Source of the DNA: Novosphingobium resinovorum | Lineage (GTDB): Bacteria > Pseudomonadota > Alphaproteobacteria > Sphingomonadales > Sphingomonadaceae | DNA length: 64,000 nucleotides | Direction: 5' to 3' | NCBI RefSeq assembly: GCF_027922145.1 | Contig: NZ_BSFC01000002.1 | Location: 217,930-281,929 of the forward strand | In this document: positions 36,913 to 45,906 of the stretch, piece by piece | How positions within the stretch are numbered: the first letter of the stretch is position 1 | Layout: each line of letters starts with the position of its first letter | Notes under the pieces: model-generated | What the model saw: the letters and a program-made list of their open reading frames with translations, nothing else | What the model was told of the DNA's origin: nothing | Database searches by the model: none | Translations under genes and position numbers: made by a program

Positions 36913-37034
36913 CCTCGTCGTCCCGGACTTGATCCGGGACCGCTGGCCATGAACGGCCTCCCTTGCTGCGCGTGGCTGCAATCTATCGCCTAAAGATTTG
37001 CCAGCGGTCCCGGATCAAGTCCGGGATGACGAGG
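36913..37034. repeat. palindromic repeat, family C, copy 1 (about 122 bp)
   Basis: The arms are CGTCGTCCCGGACTTGATCC (from 36916) and GGATCAAGTCCGGGATGACG. The asymmetric core contains CCCTTGCTGCG and CGCCTAAAGA, shared with the copies at 55834 and (inverted) 57575. It directly follows map. Confidence 0.9.
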
Positions 37035-37112
37035 TATCGCCCCGGCGCGGGCCTCGTGGATGACCCGGCGCGTATGGCGTGACAGTCTCCCTCGAAACGA
37101 AGAGGGAGAGTG

Positions 37113-38153
37113 ATGGTGGCTGACCTGTCAGGCGGTATCCCGGTCGAGCGCGAATTCGTCGTGGCCGAAAAGCCCGACGACGGCATCCGCGATGCGGTCA
37201 ACGTGTGGATCGAAGAAGAGAACGGCCTCTTCGCCATGCGCGTGGGCGTCGAGGCGGTCGGCGCGCAGTGGGACCGGCACGAACTGTGGCTCGACATTGC
37301 CTTCGCCGACGGGCGCCTGTGGTCGCGGCGCGGCGCGGGCGAGCCGCATTCCCCCTACGACGCGCAAGGCAGGCCCACGGTGCGCGGGACTGGTCCGGTG
37401 CGCTTCGAATGCGCGGAGCCGTTCCGCCGCTGGACGGCTGCCTTCGATGGGCCGGTGGCGCGGACCAGCGCGCAGGAAATCCTCGACAACCCCGATTTCG
37501 CCGAAACCGCGTGGAGCAAGGTCGCCTTCACCGTCGACATGGAGATGGCCGCGATCCCTTGGGAGCCGGGCACGATCCTTCCCGAAGCAGCCGAGGCGCT
37601 CGGCGGCAAGCAGGGCGACTACATGAGCCCGCGCTACGAGCAGCTGTTCCGCTGCAGCGGCACCCTCGTCATCGATGGCGAGGAGCGCGCGTTTCGCGGC
37701 AATGGCCTGCGCATCCGCCGAACGGGTTTCCGCGCCTTCGCGGGATTCTGGGGGCACTGCTGGCAGTCCGCCGTGTTCCCGGACGGCCGCGCCTTCGGCT
37801 TCAATTCCTACCCTGTGCGCGAGGGCGAGCCGCCGAGCTACTCGGAAGGCTGGATCATCGAGGACGGGGTGCGCACCGGCGCGCGGCCGGTGGTGATCCC
37901 ATGGCTGCGGCGACTGGTGACCGGCGGCGAGGACGTGTCCTGCGTGCTGGAGACGGTGGACGGGCGCCGGGTGGAGATCGGAGGGCGGACCTTCGCCAAT
38001 ACGCGCTCTCGCGGCGGGCATGTGCTGCCGCCGGACTGGCCCAAGGACTGGCCGATCGTCCAGCAGGCGCACGCGGTCTATACGTGGGACGGCGTCGAAA
38101 CGACCGGTATGGTCGAACGATCGAGCAAGCCCAGCGCGATGGACATATCCTGA
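37113..38153 (+). CDS. unrecognised conserved-looking protein, 346 residues
   Basis: A soluble protein without signal peptide or membrane segment. It is rich in Trp and aromatic residues in a beta-rich pattern: GAGEPHSPYDAQGRPTVRGTGPVRFECAEPFRRW, AAIPWEPGTIL, YEQLFRCSGTLVIDGEERAFRGNGLRIRRTGFRAFAGFWGHCWQS. The layout (two similar beta-sandwich halves, the second with RRxGxR...FxGxWGHxWQ) recalls lipocalin-like AttH/DUF7064-DUF7065 proteins seen next to steroid or terpenoid catabolism genes, but this is only an impression. AGAGGGAGAG precedes the ATG closely. It stands alone, convergent with the TonB receptor gene. Confidence 0.7.
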   Translation: MVADLSGGIPVEREFVVAEKPDDGIRDAVNVWIEEENGLFAMRVGVEAVGAQWDRHELWLDIAFADGRLWSRRGAGEPHSPYDAQGRPTVRGTGPVRFECAEPFRRWTAAFDGPVARTSAQEILDNPDFAETAWSKVAFTVDMEMAAIPWEPGTILPEAAEALGGKQGDYMSPRYEQLFRCSGTLVIDGEERAFRGNGLRIRRTGFRAFAGFWGHCWQSAVFPDGRAFGFNSYPVREGEPPSYSEGWIIEDGVRTGARPVVIPWLRRLVTGGEDVSCVLETVDGRRVEIGGRTFANTRSRGGHVLPPDWPKDWPIVQQAHAVYTWDGVETTGMVERSSKPSAMDIS

Positions 38154-38180
38154 TCGCGACCCGCGAGCGAAACGAAGCAA

Positions 38181-38210
38181 CCGGCAGGAGCGCCGCAGCG
38201 CCCCTGCCGG
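38181..38210. terminator. bidirectional hairpin between convergent genes
   Basis: CCGGCAGG-A-GCGC and GCGC-C-CCTGCCGG close on a CGCA loop (one internal mismatch). It lies 27 bases after the 37113 gene and 8 bases after the TonB receptor stop. A short T-rich stretch follows on the minus strand. Confidence 0.7.
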
Positions 38211-38218
38211 CATGTGTC

Positions 38219-40378
38219 TTAGAAGTCGGCCGAGATCGACGCCTTGATGGTGCGCGGCTGGCCCTGCAGCACCGAGTTCGCGAACGTGTCGAAGGCCGAA
38301 GCCCAGTAGCGCTTGTTCGCGACGTTATCGACGTTGAGGCGCAGCGTGACCGGCACGTCGCCCGCCGCCAGCACGTAGCGGGCGCCGAGGTTGAAGATCG
38401 TCCAGTCGGGGATGCTCAGGGTGTTCTGCGCATTGACCCACTGCTTGCCGGTATGCGTGACGCGCCCGGTCAGGGTCAGGCCCTCGACCATCGGGGTGTC
38501 CCATTCGAGGTTGGCGTTGGCGGTCCAGTCGGCGACGCCCTTGGCATCCTTGCCCTCGGTCAGCGGATCGTTGGTACGGCGCTGCTTGGCATCGTTGACC
38601 GCGACGCCCGAGATCAGCCGCAGGCCGGGTGCCAGTTCGCCGTTGACGGTGAACTCGACGCCGCGATTGCGCTGTTTGCCGAACAGGCCGTAGTATACCA
38701 GCGTGTCGTCCGGGTTGTCCGGGGTTGCGTCGATCGACAGGATGTTGGGCTTGTCGATCTGGTAGAGCGCTAGGCTCAGGAACACCGGGCCAACCTTCAG
38801 CTTGCCGCCGAATTCGTACTGCTTGGTCTTGTAGGGCGGGATCACGTCCGGATAGTTCACCGCCGTCACCGGCGCGCTGGAGCCCTGCTGCAGCGCCTCG
38901 ATGCGGTTGGCGTAGAGCGACAGCCCCTCGAATGGCTTGACGACGATGCCGATGATCGGGGTGATCGCGTCGTCTTCGTACGTGGTATCGAGCGAGCCGT
39001 CGAAGGCGAGGTAGCTCTTCACCTTGATGTTCTGGAGGCGCAGGCCGCCGGTGATCTGGATTCGGTCGTCCCACAGGCCCACGGTGTCGGAGGCGTAGAT
39101 CGACCACAAGCTGGTGCGCGAGATCGGGAACGGATCGTCTAGGTCCCCCCCCACCAGCACCGAGTTCGGCAGGGCGATCTGCTGTACGTCGTAGAAGTTG
39201 TTCGCGACGCCGGTGAAGTCGCTGCCATAGCGGAAATCGTAGGCGTTGCGGTTAACCTGCCAGCTCATGCTGGAGCCGAAGTTGAACTCATGCGTGACCG
39301 CCGAGCCCAGCTTGACGCGGCCGCCGAAGTCCACCGCCTCGTTGTTGTCGGTGCGCGGCACGTAGAGCGCGGTGAGGAAGCCCGCGCCGGTCATCGCGTT
39401 GCTGACCGACTGGCCGCCGTAGATGCCTTCTTCCGAGCCGTCGCGCGCGCCGGCCTTGGCATAGAGCATGAATTCGTCCGACACGTCGTATTCGACGTTC
39501 AGGATGCCGAACAGGTCGCGCAGCTTGGTGTAGGTATAGTCTTGTGCGTAGTTCGCATCGGCCTTGGGCACGCGCGGCATCGTCGCCGAGTTGATCGTCA
39601 CCTTGGGGCGCAGGTTGTCCACGCGAACCTGCTGGTAGGCGAGGTCGAGCGAGACGCGCAGCGGGCCGCCGTCATAGTCGAGGCCGACGCCCAGCACGCG
39701 GGTGCGGCGGTCCTCGCCGTCGATGCCGAGCTGGCCGTCCTGATAATTGCCGTTAACGCGCACGCCGAACCGGCCGTCGCTGGAGCGGCGGGCCACGTCG
39801 AAGCTGCCCGACCAGTGCGAATCCGAGGTGTAGCCGAAGGTCACGCGGTTGAGCGGCTGGTCGCCGGCGCGCTTGAGCATCAGGTTGACGCTGCCGCCAA
39901 GGCCGGAGCCGCCCGGCGCGGCGCCGTTGAGGAAGGCGCTGGCACCATTGAGAACCTGCACGCTCTGGAAGAGTTCGGGTGCGATCAGCTGGCGCGGGGT
40001 GATGCCGTAGAGGCCATTGAGGCCGACGTCGTCGCCGTAGAGTTCGAAACCGCGGATCACGAAGCTTTCGGCGGCGTTGCCGTAACCGTAAGTGGTGCGC
40101 ACGGTGGGGTCGTTGTCGAGCACTTCGCCCAGCGAGCGCGGCTGCTGGTTGAGGATCAGAGTCTCGTCGAAGCTGCGCACGTTGAAGGGCAGGTTCTCGG
40201 CCGCCTTGTTGCCGAGCACGCCGGCGCTGCCGCCGTCATCGACATGGGTGGCGTTTACGCGCTGCGCGAGGACGATGATGTCATCGCTCGCGGGCTCCCC
40301 ACTTGCGGTCTGCGCCATGGCAGGCGCCGCGACCAGCATGCCGGTGCACCCCAGCATCAGAGCGAACTTGAACTTCAT
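38219..40378 (-). CDS. TonB-dependent receptor, siderophore type
   Basis: A 719-residue outer-membrane beta-barrel importer. The signal peptide is MKFKFALMLGCTGMLVAAPAMA. The TonB box region is DDIIVLAQR (about 31-39). The plug domain (about 60-170) contains LGEVLDNDPTVRT, ESFVIRGFE and GASAFLNGAAPGGSGLGGSVNL. The barrel follows and ends in the terminal strand TIKASISADF. The plug resembles ferric-siderophore receptors of the FhuA/FpvA group (catecholate/hydroxamate not distinguishable). A Fur-like site lies upstream, consistent with iron control. An in-frame ATG at 40420 would add 14 hydrophilic residues before the signal peptide. Confidence 0.93.
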   Translation of the reverse strand: MKFKFALMLGCTGMLVAAPAMAQTASGEPASDDIIVLAQRVNATHVDDGGSAGVLGNKAAENLPFNVRSFDETLILNQQPRSLGEVLDNDPTVRTTYGYGNAAESFVIRGFELYGDDVGLNGLYGITPRQLIAPELFQSVQVLNGASAFLNGAAPGGSGLGGSVNLMLKRAGDQPLNRVTFGYTSDSHWSGSFDVARRSSDGRFGVRVNGNYQDGQLGIDGEDRRTRVLGVGLDYDGGPLRVSLDLAYQQVRVDNLRPKVTINSATMPRVPKADANYAQDYTYTKLRDLFGILNVEYDVSDEFMLYAKAGARDGSEEGIYGGQSVSNAMTGAGFLTALYVPRTDNNEAVDFGGRVKLGSAVTHEFNFGSSMSWQVNRNAYDFRYGSDFTGVANNFYDVQQIALPNSVLVGGDLDDPFPISRTSLWSIYASDTVGLWDDRIQITGGLRLQNIKVKSYLAFDGSLDTTYEDDAITPIIGIVVKPFEGLSLYANRIEALQQGSSAPVTAVNYPDVIPPYKTKQYEFGGKLKVGPVFLSLALYQIDKPNILSIDATPDNPDDTLVYYGLFGKQRNRGVEFTVNGELAPGLRLISGVAVNDAKQRRTNDPLTEGKDAKGVADWTANANLEWDTPMVEGLTLTGRVTHTGKQWVNAQNTLSIPDWTIFNLGARYVLAAGDVPVTLRLNVDNVANKRYWASAFDTFANSVLQGQPRTIKASISADF

Positions 40379-40436
40379 GAGAATTTCCCCTGCTTGCGAT
40401 CGTGCCGCACTCGATTGCATCGGCGGCTAACGGGAA

Positions 40437-40451
40437 TGCGGATCATTCGCA
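40437..40451. promoter_or_regulatory. Fur-like 7-1-7 inverted repeat upstream of the TonB receptor
   Basis: TGCGGATCATTCGCA is a 7-1-7 palindrome with one mismatched pair, the architecture of the Fur core site (N-AAT-N-ATT-N). It lies 59 bases before the receptor start codon. The 10-mer CATTCGCAAT at its right edge recurs at 40625-40634. Confidence 0.6.
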
Positions 40452-40626
40452 ATAGCAACATTTTGCGACAGGTTCGTTTTGACGGAAATGTTGCAAAACG
40501 GCATCGCAGGCAGGAGGCGTCTGAAGTCGCCGGAAAGCGGGGGTTGACGGGCCATGGAGCACAAAGGATTTGCGCTGCTCACCGATGTTGCGGTCGCGAC
40601 AAAGCTGCCGGTGCGGCTCGGCTCCA

Positions 40627-40640
40627 TTCGCAATTGCGAA
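40627..40640. promoter_or_regulatory. 14-bp perfect palindrome TTCGCAATTGCGAA
   Basis: A perfect palindrome 27 bases beyond the bioA stop and about 250 bases upstream of the TonB receptor. It contains the same CATTCGCAAT string as the Fur-like site (40444-40453), so it may be a second, distal operator of the receptor gene. Confidence 0.45.
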
Positions 40641-40666
40641 AGCTTACGCCGCCTAATTTCAGGCCA

Positions 40667-41947
40667 CTAGAACGAGACGACGGCCTCGCCGATGGCGTTC
40701 CACACTTCGTCGAGCTGGTCGTCGGTGATGCAGTAGGGCGGCATCACGTAGACGGTATTGCCCAGAGGGCGCAGCAGCACGTCGCGGCTGCGGAAGAAAG
40801 CCATGAGTTCGGGCGCGAGGCTGTCCATGTAGCCGCCGGTGCCCATCGTACGCATGTCCAGCGCGGCGATCGTGCCGAGCGTGCGCGGGTTGTCGAAGTG
40901 GCAGAATCGACCCAGTTTCTCCAGCCAGGCCGACTGGCGGCGGGCGAGGTCGTCGATGCATTCGCGTACCGGCTCCTCGGCCCAGATGGCGAGGTTGGCG
41001 GCGGCGGCGGCGCAGGCCAGCGGGTTGGCGGTGTAGCTGGAGGAATGGAAGAACATCTTCGCGCGGTCGGTGGACCAGTGCGCGGCGAAGATTTCCTCGG
41101 TCGCCATCGTCACGGCCAGCGGCAGCGATCCGCCGGTCAGGCCCTTGGACAGGCACAGGATGTCGGGCACGATGTCGGCCTGTTCGCAGGCGAGCAGGGT
41201 GCCGGTGCGGCCCCAGCCGGTCATCACCTCGTCGGCGATGAACAGGACGCCGTATTTGCTGCAAATCTCGCGCATCGCCCGCAGCGTTTCCGGGCCGTAG
41301 ACGAGCATGCCGCCCGAGCCGAGGATCAGCGGCTCCAGAATCAGCGCGGCGATGTCGCCCTCGCGGCACAGCGCTTCGAGCGCATCGAGCGTATCCTGCT
41401 CGGCTCCGGCGGCGGGGTAGGGAATGCGGCCGACGTCGAACAGCAGCGGCGCGTAAGGCTGGTTGAACACCCCGCGCGCGCCCACCGACATCGCGCCGAT
41501 GGTGTCGCCGTGGTAGGAATGCTCCATCACCACGATGCGGTGGCGCGCTTCGCCTTGCGCATGCCAGTAGCCAAGCGCCATCTTCAGCGCGACCTCGACG
41601 CTGGTGGAGCCGCTGTCGGAGAAGAACACCCGCGTCAGTTCGCTCGGCATGATCGCGGTCAGCCCGGCGGCGACCTGCTCGGCGGGTTCGTGCGTCCAGC
41701 CCGCGAAGATCAGCTGGTCGAGCTTCTGGGCTTGTTCGGCCACAGCGGCCATGATGCGCGGGTGGCAGTGGCCGTGCGTGGTCACCCACCAGGACGAGAT
41801 CGCGTCGATCACCGTGCGCCCGTCCGCCGTGTGCAGCAGCGCGCCTTCGGCATGGGTGACGAGCGGGATCGGCTCGCCGAGGCCATGCTGGGTGAAGGGG
41901 TGCCAGACGGGGGAGGCGGCCAGAGAGCCAGAACGCGGCAGGGTCAC
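40667..41947 (-). CDS. bioA: adenosylmethionine-8-amino-7-oxononanoate aminotransferase
   Basis: A 426-residue class III PLP aminotransferase making 7,8-diaminopelargonate, using SAM as amino donor. The N-terminus has WHPFTQHG, then [35 protein letters not shown], the motif [15 protein letters not shown] and the PLP Lys in [18 protein letters not shown]. These are BioA-diagnostic (W-x-P-FTQ). It is the last gene of the biotin operon, overlapping bioD by 4 bases. Confidence 0.96.
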   Translation of the reverse strand: MTLPRSGSLAASPVWHPFTQHGLGEPIPLVTHAEGALLHTADGRTVIDAISSWWVTTHGHCHPRIMAAVAEQAQKLDQLIFAGWTHEPAEQVAAGLTAIMPSELTRVFFSDSGSTSVEVALKMALGYWHAQGEARHRIVVMEHSYHGDTIGAMSVGARGVFNQPYAPLLFDVGRIPYPAAGAEQDTLDALEALCREGDIAALILEPLILGSGGMLVYGPETLRAMREICSKYGVLFIADEVMTGWGRTGTLLACEQADIVPDILCLSKGLTGGSLPLAVTMATEEIFAAHWSTDRAKMFFHSSSYTANPLACAAAAANLAIWAEEPVRECIDDLARRQSAWLEKLGRFCHFDNPRTLGTIAALDMRTMGTGGYMDSLAPELMAFFRSRDVLLRPLGNTVYVMPPYCITDDQLDEVWNAIGEAVVSF

Positions 41948-42576
41948 GCGAAGTCCTCCAGGCGGAAGTTGGCGGCGAAGGCGGCGGCCAGCGTCTGTGG
42001 CGTCAGCGGATCGAGGCGGGGCAGGCGGCCGAGGCGCTTGACGTTGCCCATGGCGCAGATGGTGGCCTCGCTGTCCTCTTGCGGCTCGCCGACGAAGGCG
42101 ACGCCGAGCACGTCCACACCGCGCGCGCGCAAGGCCTCGATCGAAAGCAGCGAGTGGTTGATCGTGCCGAGCATCGTGCGCGCCACCAGCACCACCGGCG
42201 CGCCCCAGCGGGCGAACTGGTCGGCGTAAGTCTCGGTGCGCGAGATCGGCACCAGCGCGCCGCCCGCGCCCTCGACCACCAGCGGTCCGTCGACTTCCGG
42301 CAGGGCGAGGCGGGCGGTGTCGATGGTCACGCCGTCGATCTCGGCGGCGAGGTGGGGGGAGCAGGGCGTGGTCAGGCTATAGGCCTCGGCCAGCACCTTG
42401 CCTTCGGGCAGTCCGCCGAGGAACCCGACGCGCTGGGCGTCGGGGCCTTCCTCCTCGATTCCAGCCTGCACCGGCTTCCAGTAATGCGCGCCCAGCGCCC
42501 CCGCCAGCGCGGCGGCGAAGACGGTCTTGCCGATGCCGGTATCGGTGCCGGTCACGATCAGGGTGCGCTGGGTCAT
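41944..42576 (-). CDS. bioD: dethiobiotin synthetase
   Basis: A 210-residue ATP-dependent carboxylase closing the ureido ring of dethiobiotin. The P-loop is [10 protein letters not shown] (residues about 8-17), followed by the substrate stretch YWKPVQAG and [12 protein letters not shown], all typical of BioD. ATG 42576 overlaps the bioC stop; the open frame upstream to 42993 lies within bioC. The product feeds BioB, whose gene is not in this operon. Confidence 0.95.
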   Translation of the reverse strand: MTQRTLIVTGTDTGIGKTVFAAALAGALGAHYWKPVQAGIEEEGPDAQRVGFLGGLPEGKVLAEAYSLTTPCSPHLAAEIDGVTIDTARLALPEVDGPLVVEGAGGALVPISRTETYADQFARWGAPVVLVARTMLGTINHSLLSIEALRARGVDVLGVAFVGEPQEDSEATICAMGNVKRLGRLPRLDPLTPQTLAAAFAANFRLEDFA

Positions 42577-43358
42577 TGGGGGCTCACGTAAGGAAATGTC
42601 GGGGCGCGGCGCAAGTGGCAGGTCACCACCTCGTAAGTGACGTTGCATCCGCTTTGGGCGAACCGCGCCATCACCGCGCGCAGCTGCGCCGGGTTGAGAG
42701 GCCGGTGCGAAGGCGCGGAAGTGCCTGCGCCGATGGCCTTGACCGCACGTAGGAAGGCGCGCGGATCGAGGTGGGTTTCGGTCACGTCCTCGACCAGCAG
42801 CGTCTCGGGGGAGAGCGTCGCGAAGGCCTCCACGGGGGGGTAGGCGGGAGTGCCGGGGGCGATCCCCTCGGCCTCGTGCGCGGCGCGCCATTCTTGGAAA
42901 CTGCGCGGTCCCAGCGTGGTGACGACGAGGTGGCCGCCGGGCGCCAGCCACTGCGACAGGCGGGCGAGGGCGGCAGGCGTATCGTCGAACCACTGCACCG
43001 CAAGGCTGGAGCAGATGAGGTCGAAAGGCGCGCCCTCGGGGGTGCCATGCTCCCCGTCGAGGGTGGCGAAGCGCAAGGTGCGCACGTCATCAGCAGCAAT
43101 AAGCGCGGCGCGGCAACGCTCCACCATTTCGGGCGCGATGTCGGTGACCAGCCAGTCGCCGCCGATGCCCTGATCGATCAGCGCGGAGGTCAGGAAGCCG
43201 GTGCCGCAGCCGATCTCCAGCACGCGCGGCGCGGGCGGAAGGTCGAGCGCGGCGATGCGCGCGGCGAGGGTCGTGGCGACCTCGCGCTGGATGCGGGCAT
43301 GGCCGTCGTAGTCGGGTGCGGCGGCGAAGGCGCTGCGGATGCGCTCGCGGCGGCTCAT
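42573..43358 (-). CDS. bioC: malonyl-ACP O-methyltransferase BioC
   Basis: A 261-residue SAM methyltransferase that caps malonyl-ACP as a methyl ester to start pimelate synthesis. The N-terminal [23 protein letters not shown] ([11 protein letters not shown] is the BioC-type 'F-x-A-x-Y-x2-A' region) and motif [16 protein letters not shown] are visible, followed by [13 protein letters not shown] and [11 protein letters not shown], the usual BioC block. ATG 43358 (MSRRER) is preferred to the frame start at 43388. It is coupled on both sides by 4-base overlaps. Confidence 0.9.
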   Translation of the reverse strand: MSRRERIRSAFAAAPDYDGHARIQREVATTLAARIAALDLPPAPRVLEIGCGTGFLTSALIDQGIGGDWLVTDIAPEMVERCRAALIAADDVRTLRFATLDGEHGTPEGAPFDLICSSLAVQWFDDTPAALARLSQWLAPGGHLVVTTLGPRSFQEWRAAHEAEGIAPGTPAYPPVEAFATLSPETLLVEDVTETHLDPRAFLRAVKAIGAGTSAPSHRPLNPAQLRAVMARFAQSGCNVTYEVVTCHLRRAPTFPYVSPQ

Positions 43359-43966
43359 GCGAGCATCCCCCGAATGGCGGGGGCGCACAGCTGCGGGGCT
43401 TGCAGCGGCAGGAGATGGCCGCCCGCTTCGTGGTCGATGCGGCGGACCTGCGCCCCGATGAACGTGGCGGCGCGCATCTCGGGCGGGAGCAACGGGTCGG
43501 CGCCGCCGTGGATCGCCAGTATCGGCACGTCCGGCAGCGACGGGGCGGCGTCGCGCAGGCGCAGGAGGTCGGCGGCGAGCGCTGCGGGGTCGATTTCTCC
43601 GAAGGCCCCGGTGGAGCCGCAGGTCTTGCGGAACTCGGCGAGCACGCCGCGCTGGTCGGTCTCGAAGCGGCGCAGCATGCGGTCGAGTACGCGTACCGGG
43701 ACGCCCGGTCGGCCTGGAACGGCGGTGAACCGCTCGAACCCGTTGATCGCCACGATTCCCATGAGGCCCGGCGGCGGGGCAGCGAGGACGCGCATGGTGC
43801 CGAAGGAATGGGTGATTGCGAGGCAGGGGCCTTCGACGGCAGGCTCATGCGGCGCGCCGAAGTAGCCGCGATCGTCGCTGACGTGTGCCCACTCGGGCAG
43901 CAGTGCGGCGAGCGGTTCCCAGAAATGGCGATCGAAGCCCCAGCCGTGGGCGAACAAGAGCTTCAC
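43355..43966 (-). CDS. alpha/beta hydrolase, probable pimeloyl-ACP methyl ester esterase
   Basis: A 203-residue alpha/beta hydrolase. The N-terminus LLFAHGWGFDRHFWEPLAALLP has the oxyanion HGWG, the nucleophile elbow reads AITHSFGTMRVL (Ser in H-S-F-G), the Asp is in IHGGADPLLPP and the His in EAGGHLLPLQAP. Its place between bioF and bioC argues that it removes the methyl ester from pimeloyl-ACP, the BioH/BioG step. It is shorter than E. coli BioH (256 residues) and may be a BioG/BioH-like lineage-specific version. The GTG start overlaps the bioF stop by 4 bases. Confidence 0.85.
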   Translation of the reverse strand: MKLLFAHGWGFDRHFWEPLAALLPEWAHVSDDRGYFGAPHEPAVEGPCLAITHSFGTMRVLAAPPPGLMGIVAINGFERFTAVPGRPGVPVRVLDRMLRRFETDQRGVLAEFRKTCGSTGAFGEIDPAALAADLLRLRDAAPSLPDVPILAIHGGADPLLPPEMRAATFIGAQVRRIDHEAGGHLLPLQAPQLCAPAIRGMLA

Positions 43967-45126
43967 CGATGTGTCTCGATCGCGGCGAGCAGGGCGTCGA
44001 TGTCGGCCTCCGAATGCCCGGCGCGCAGGGCGAGGCGCAGGCGGCTGGTGCCGGCCGGCACCGTCGGCGGGCGGATCGCGGAGGCGAGGAAACCTGTCGC
44101 CTCCAGCCTTGCGGAGAGCGCCATCGCCTCGTCCTCCGGCCCGATCACGGCGGGCACGATCTGGGTCGAGGACGCGCCGTGATCGAGGCCAAGGCGGGCC
44201 AGCCCTGTGCGCAGCCGGTCGCCCAGTGCGGCGAGGTGCGCGCGCTCGGCGTCCATGCCCGGCAGCAGGTCCAGCGCGGCGTCCACCGCGCCCAGCACGG
44301 CGGGCGGCGGGGCGGTGGTGAAGATGAAGCCGCTGGCCGCGTTGGTCAGGTAGTCGATCAGCACACGCGATCCGGCCACATAGGCGCCGAAACCGCCCAG
44401 CGCCTTGCTGAAGGTGCCCATCACGAGGTCCACCTTGCCCGGCACCAGCGCCGAAAGCCCGCGCCCCTCGGGGCCAAGCACGCCGGTGGCATGGGCCTCG
44501 TCGACGAACAGCGCGGCGTCGTGGCGCTGTGCGATATCGGCGAGGCGCACCATGTCGGCGCGGTCGCCGTCCATCGAGAACACGCTCTCGGTCAGGATCA
44601 GGCGGGCGGGGGCATCCGCGCCCTTGTCCGCCAGCAGGGTTTCGAGGTGGCCCAGGTCGTTGTGGCGGAAGCGGTGCTGGCGCACGCCCGCCATCGCGAT
44701 TCCCGCGTGCATTGAGGCATGGATCAGGCGGTCGGTGAACACCGCGACGCCCGGAATCGCAGCCAGCAGCGCCGGGATCGTCGCCGCGTTGGCCTGCCAG
44801 CCGCTGGCGAAGATCAGCGCCGCCTCGCAGTGCTTGAACGCAGCGATGCGCGCTTCCAGCGCAAGGTGCGCCGCGCTCGTCCCCGTCACCAGCCGTGAGG
44901 AGCCGGAGCCGGAACCGTCCCGCGCGGCCCACTCGGCCGAGCGCTCGACCAGCAGCGGGTGGCGGGCGAGGCCAAGGTAGTCGTTGCTGGAAAAGTCGAG
45001 CATCGTGCGCCCGGCGCGCTCGATCCGGCCGCCGGGCAGCAGGGTCGTGGCGCGCAAGGTCCGGCGCTGTCCGGCGCGGGTAATGCGCTCCAGCGCTGCC
45101 TCGAGGTGTGAATCGAGCCGGCTCAT
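43963..45126 (-). CDS. bioF: 8-amino-7-oxononanoate synthase
   Basis: A 387-residue PLP enzyme (alpha-oxoamine synthase family) condensing pimeloyl-ACP with alanine. Landmarks: MLDFSSNDYLGLARHP, SGSGSSRLVTGTSAAHLALE, the VFSMDGDRADM stretch and the PLP Lys in GTFSKALGGFGAYVAGS. ATG 45126 matches the family start; the frame upstream reads through a repeat. It is the first gene of the biotin operon. No BioR (TTATCTATAA-like) or BirA-like box was recognised in its upstream region. Confidence 0.95.
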   Translation of the reverse strand: MSRLDSHLEAALERITRAGQRRTLRATTLLPGGRIERAGRTMLDFSSNDYLGLARHPLLVERSAEWAARDGSGSGSSRLVTGTSAAHLALEARIAAFKHCEAALIFASGWQANAATIPALLAAIPGVAVFTDRLIHASMHAGIAMAGVRQHRFRHNDLGHLETLLADKGADAPARLILTESVFSMDGDRADMVRLADIAQRHDAALFVDEAHATGVLGPEGRGLSALVPGKVDLVMGTFSKALGGFGAYVAGSRVLIDYLTNAASGFIFTTAPPPAVLGAVDAALDLLPGMDAERAHLAALGDRLRTGLARLGLDHGASSTQIVPAVIGPEDEAMALSARLEATGFLASAIRPPTVPAGTSRLRLALRAGHSEADIDALLAAIETHR

Positions 45127-45257
45127 GCCTCGCCCGGTATGGCAAGCGGGTCCTTGGCACAATGGGCGGTTTGTCCGGGGGGAGGTATGAAGGGGCGTCC
45201 GGCGAGGTTTCGGCGATCGTTTCCTCTCTCCCACGGGGCCTTGCCGGATCCCTTTTT

Positions 45258-45334
45258 CGTCATTGCGAGCGCAGCGAAGCAATCCAGGGCGGCGTGGCAC
45301 TGCCCTGGATTGCTTCGCTGCGCTCGCAATGACG
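45258..45334. repeat. palindromic repeat, family A, copy 3
   Basis: The CGTCATTGCGAGCGCAGCGA variant (GCAGC instead of GTAGC in the arms), about 77 bp. It lies in the divergent gap between bioF and ybeY. Together with the copy at 47783 it flanks ybeY-corC-LysR. Confidence 0.92.
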
Positions 45335-45392
45335 GGGGTGGGGAGAGTGGAACCACTCGACCCCGGCCACACCGCGCGATAAGGCGCGTTTC

Positions 45393-45899
45393 ATGGACCT
45401 CGAAATCGACATCGAAGAACCCTGGGACGCCGCGACCGACTGGGCCGATCTCGCGCAGGCGGCGCTGGAAGCCCTCGTCACCCTCGCGCCCGAGCTGGAC
45501 AACGAGCGCCTCACCACCAGCCTGCTGTTCACCAGCGACGCCGAAGTCCACGTCCTCAACCGCGAATGGCGCGCCAAGGACAAGCCGACCAACGTGCTCT
45601 CGTTCCCCATGCTGGAGCGCGAGGCCCTGCTCGATCTGGACGAGGACGGCCCGCCCGAAATGCTCGGCGACCTCGCGCTGGCGTGCGAAACCTGCACGCG
45701 CGAAGCGGCAGAGAAGGGCATTCCGGTCGAACACCATGCCACGCATCTCATCATCCATGGCCTGCTCCATCTGGCGGGCCACGATCACGAGACGTCGGAC
45801 GAGGATGCCGAGGCGATGGAGGCGCTCGAAACAAAGGCACTTGCAGTTTTAGGCATTCCCGACCCATATGGGGACCGCACTGCAGCAACAGGGATTTAA
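45393..45899 (+). CDS. ybeY: endoribonuclease YbeY (rRNA maturation)
   Basis: A 168-residue metal-dependent RNase that processes the 16S rRNA 3' end and takes part in ribosome quality control. The zinc motif H-x3-H-x5-H is seen as HLIIHGLLHLAGHDHE near the C-terminus, and NREWRAKDKPTNVLSFPM is the conserved central block. ATG 45393 gives the normal length. It is followed by corC, whose open frame overlaps its 3' end. The phoH gene that usually precedes it lies 3 kb away on the other strand. Confidence 0.95.
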   Translation: MDLEIDIEEPWDAATDWADLAQAALEALVTLAPELDNERLTTSLLFTSDAEVHVLNREWRAKDKPTNVLSFPMLEREALLDLDEDGPPEMLGDLALACETCTREAAEKGIPVEHHATHLIIHGLLHLAGHDHETSDEDAEAMEALETKALAVLGIPDPYGDRTAATGI

Positions 45900-45906
45900 C
45901 CGTACG

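Noticed and set aside
39290..42229. A 979-codon plus-strand open frame overlapping the TonB receptor and bioA
   Set aside because: It is wholly antisense to two well-supported genes, has no recognisable domain, and is rich in Arg/Ala/Gly/His as expected for a shadow frame in GC-rich DNA.
45127..45257. A BioR or BirA operator upstream of bioF
   Set aside because: No TTATCTATAA-like or BirA-type dyad was seen; the only strong palindrome in the gap is the family A repeat.
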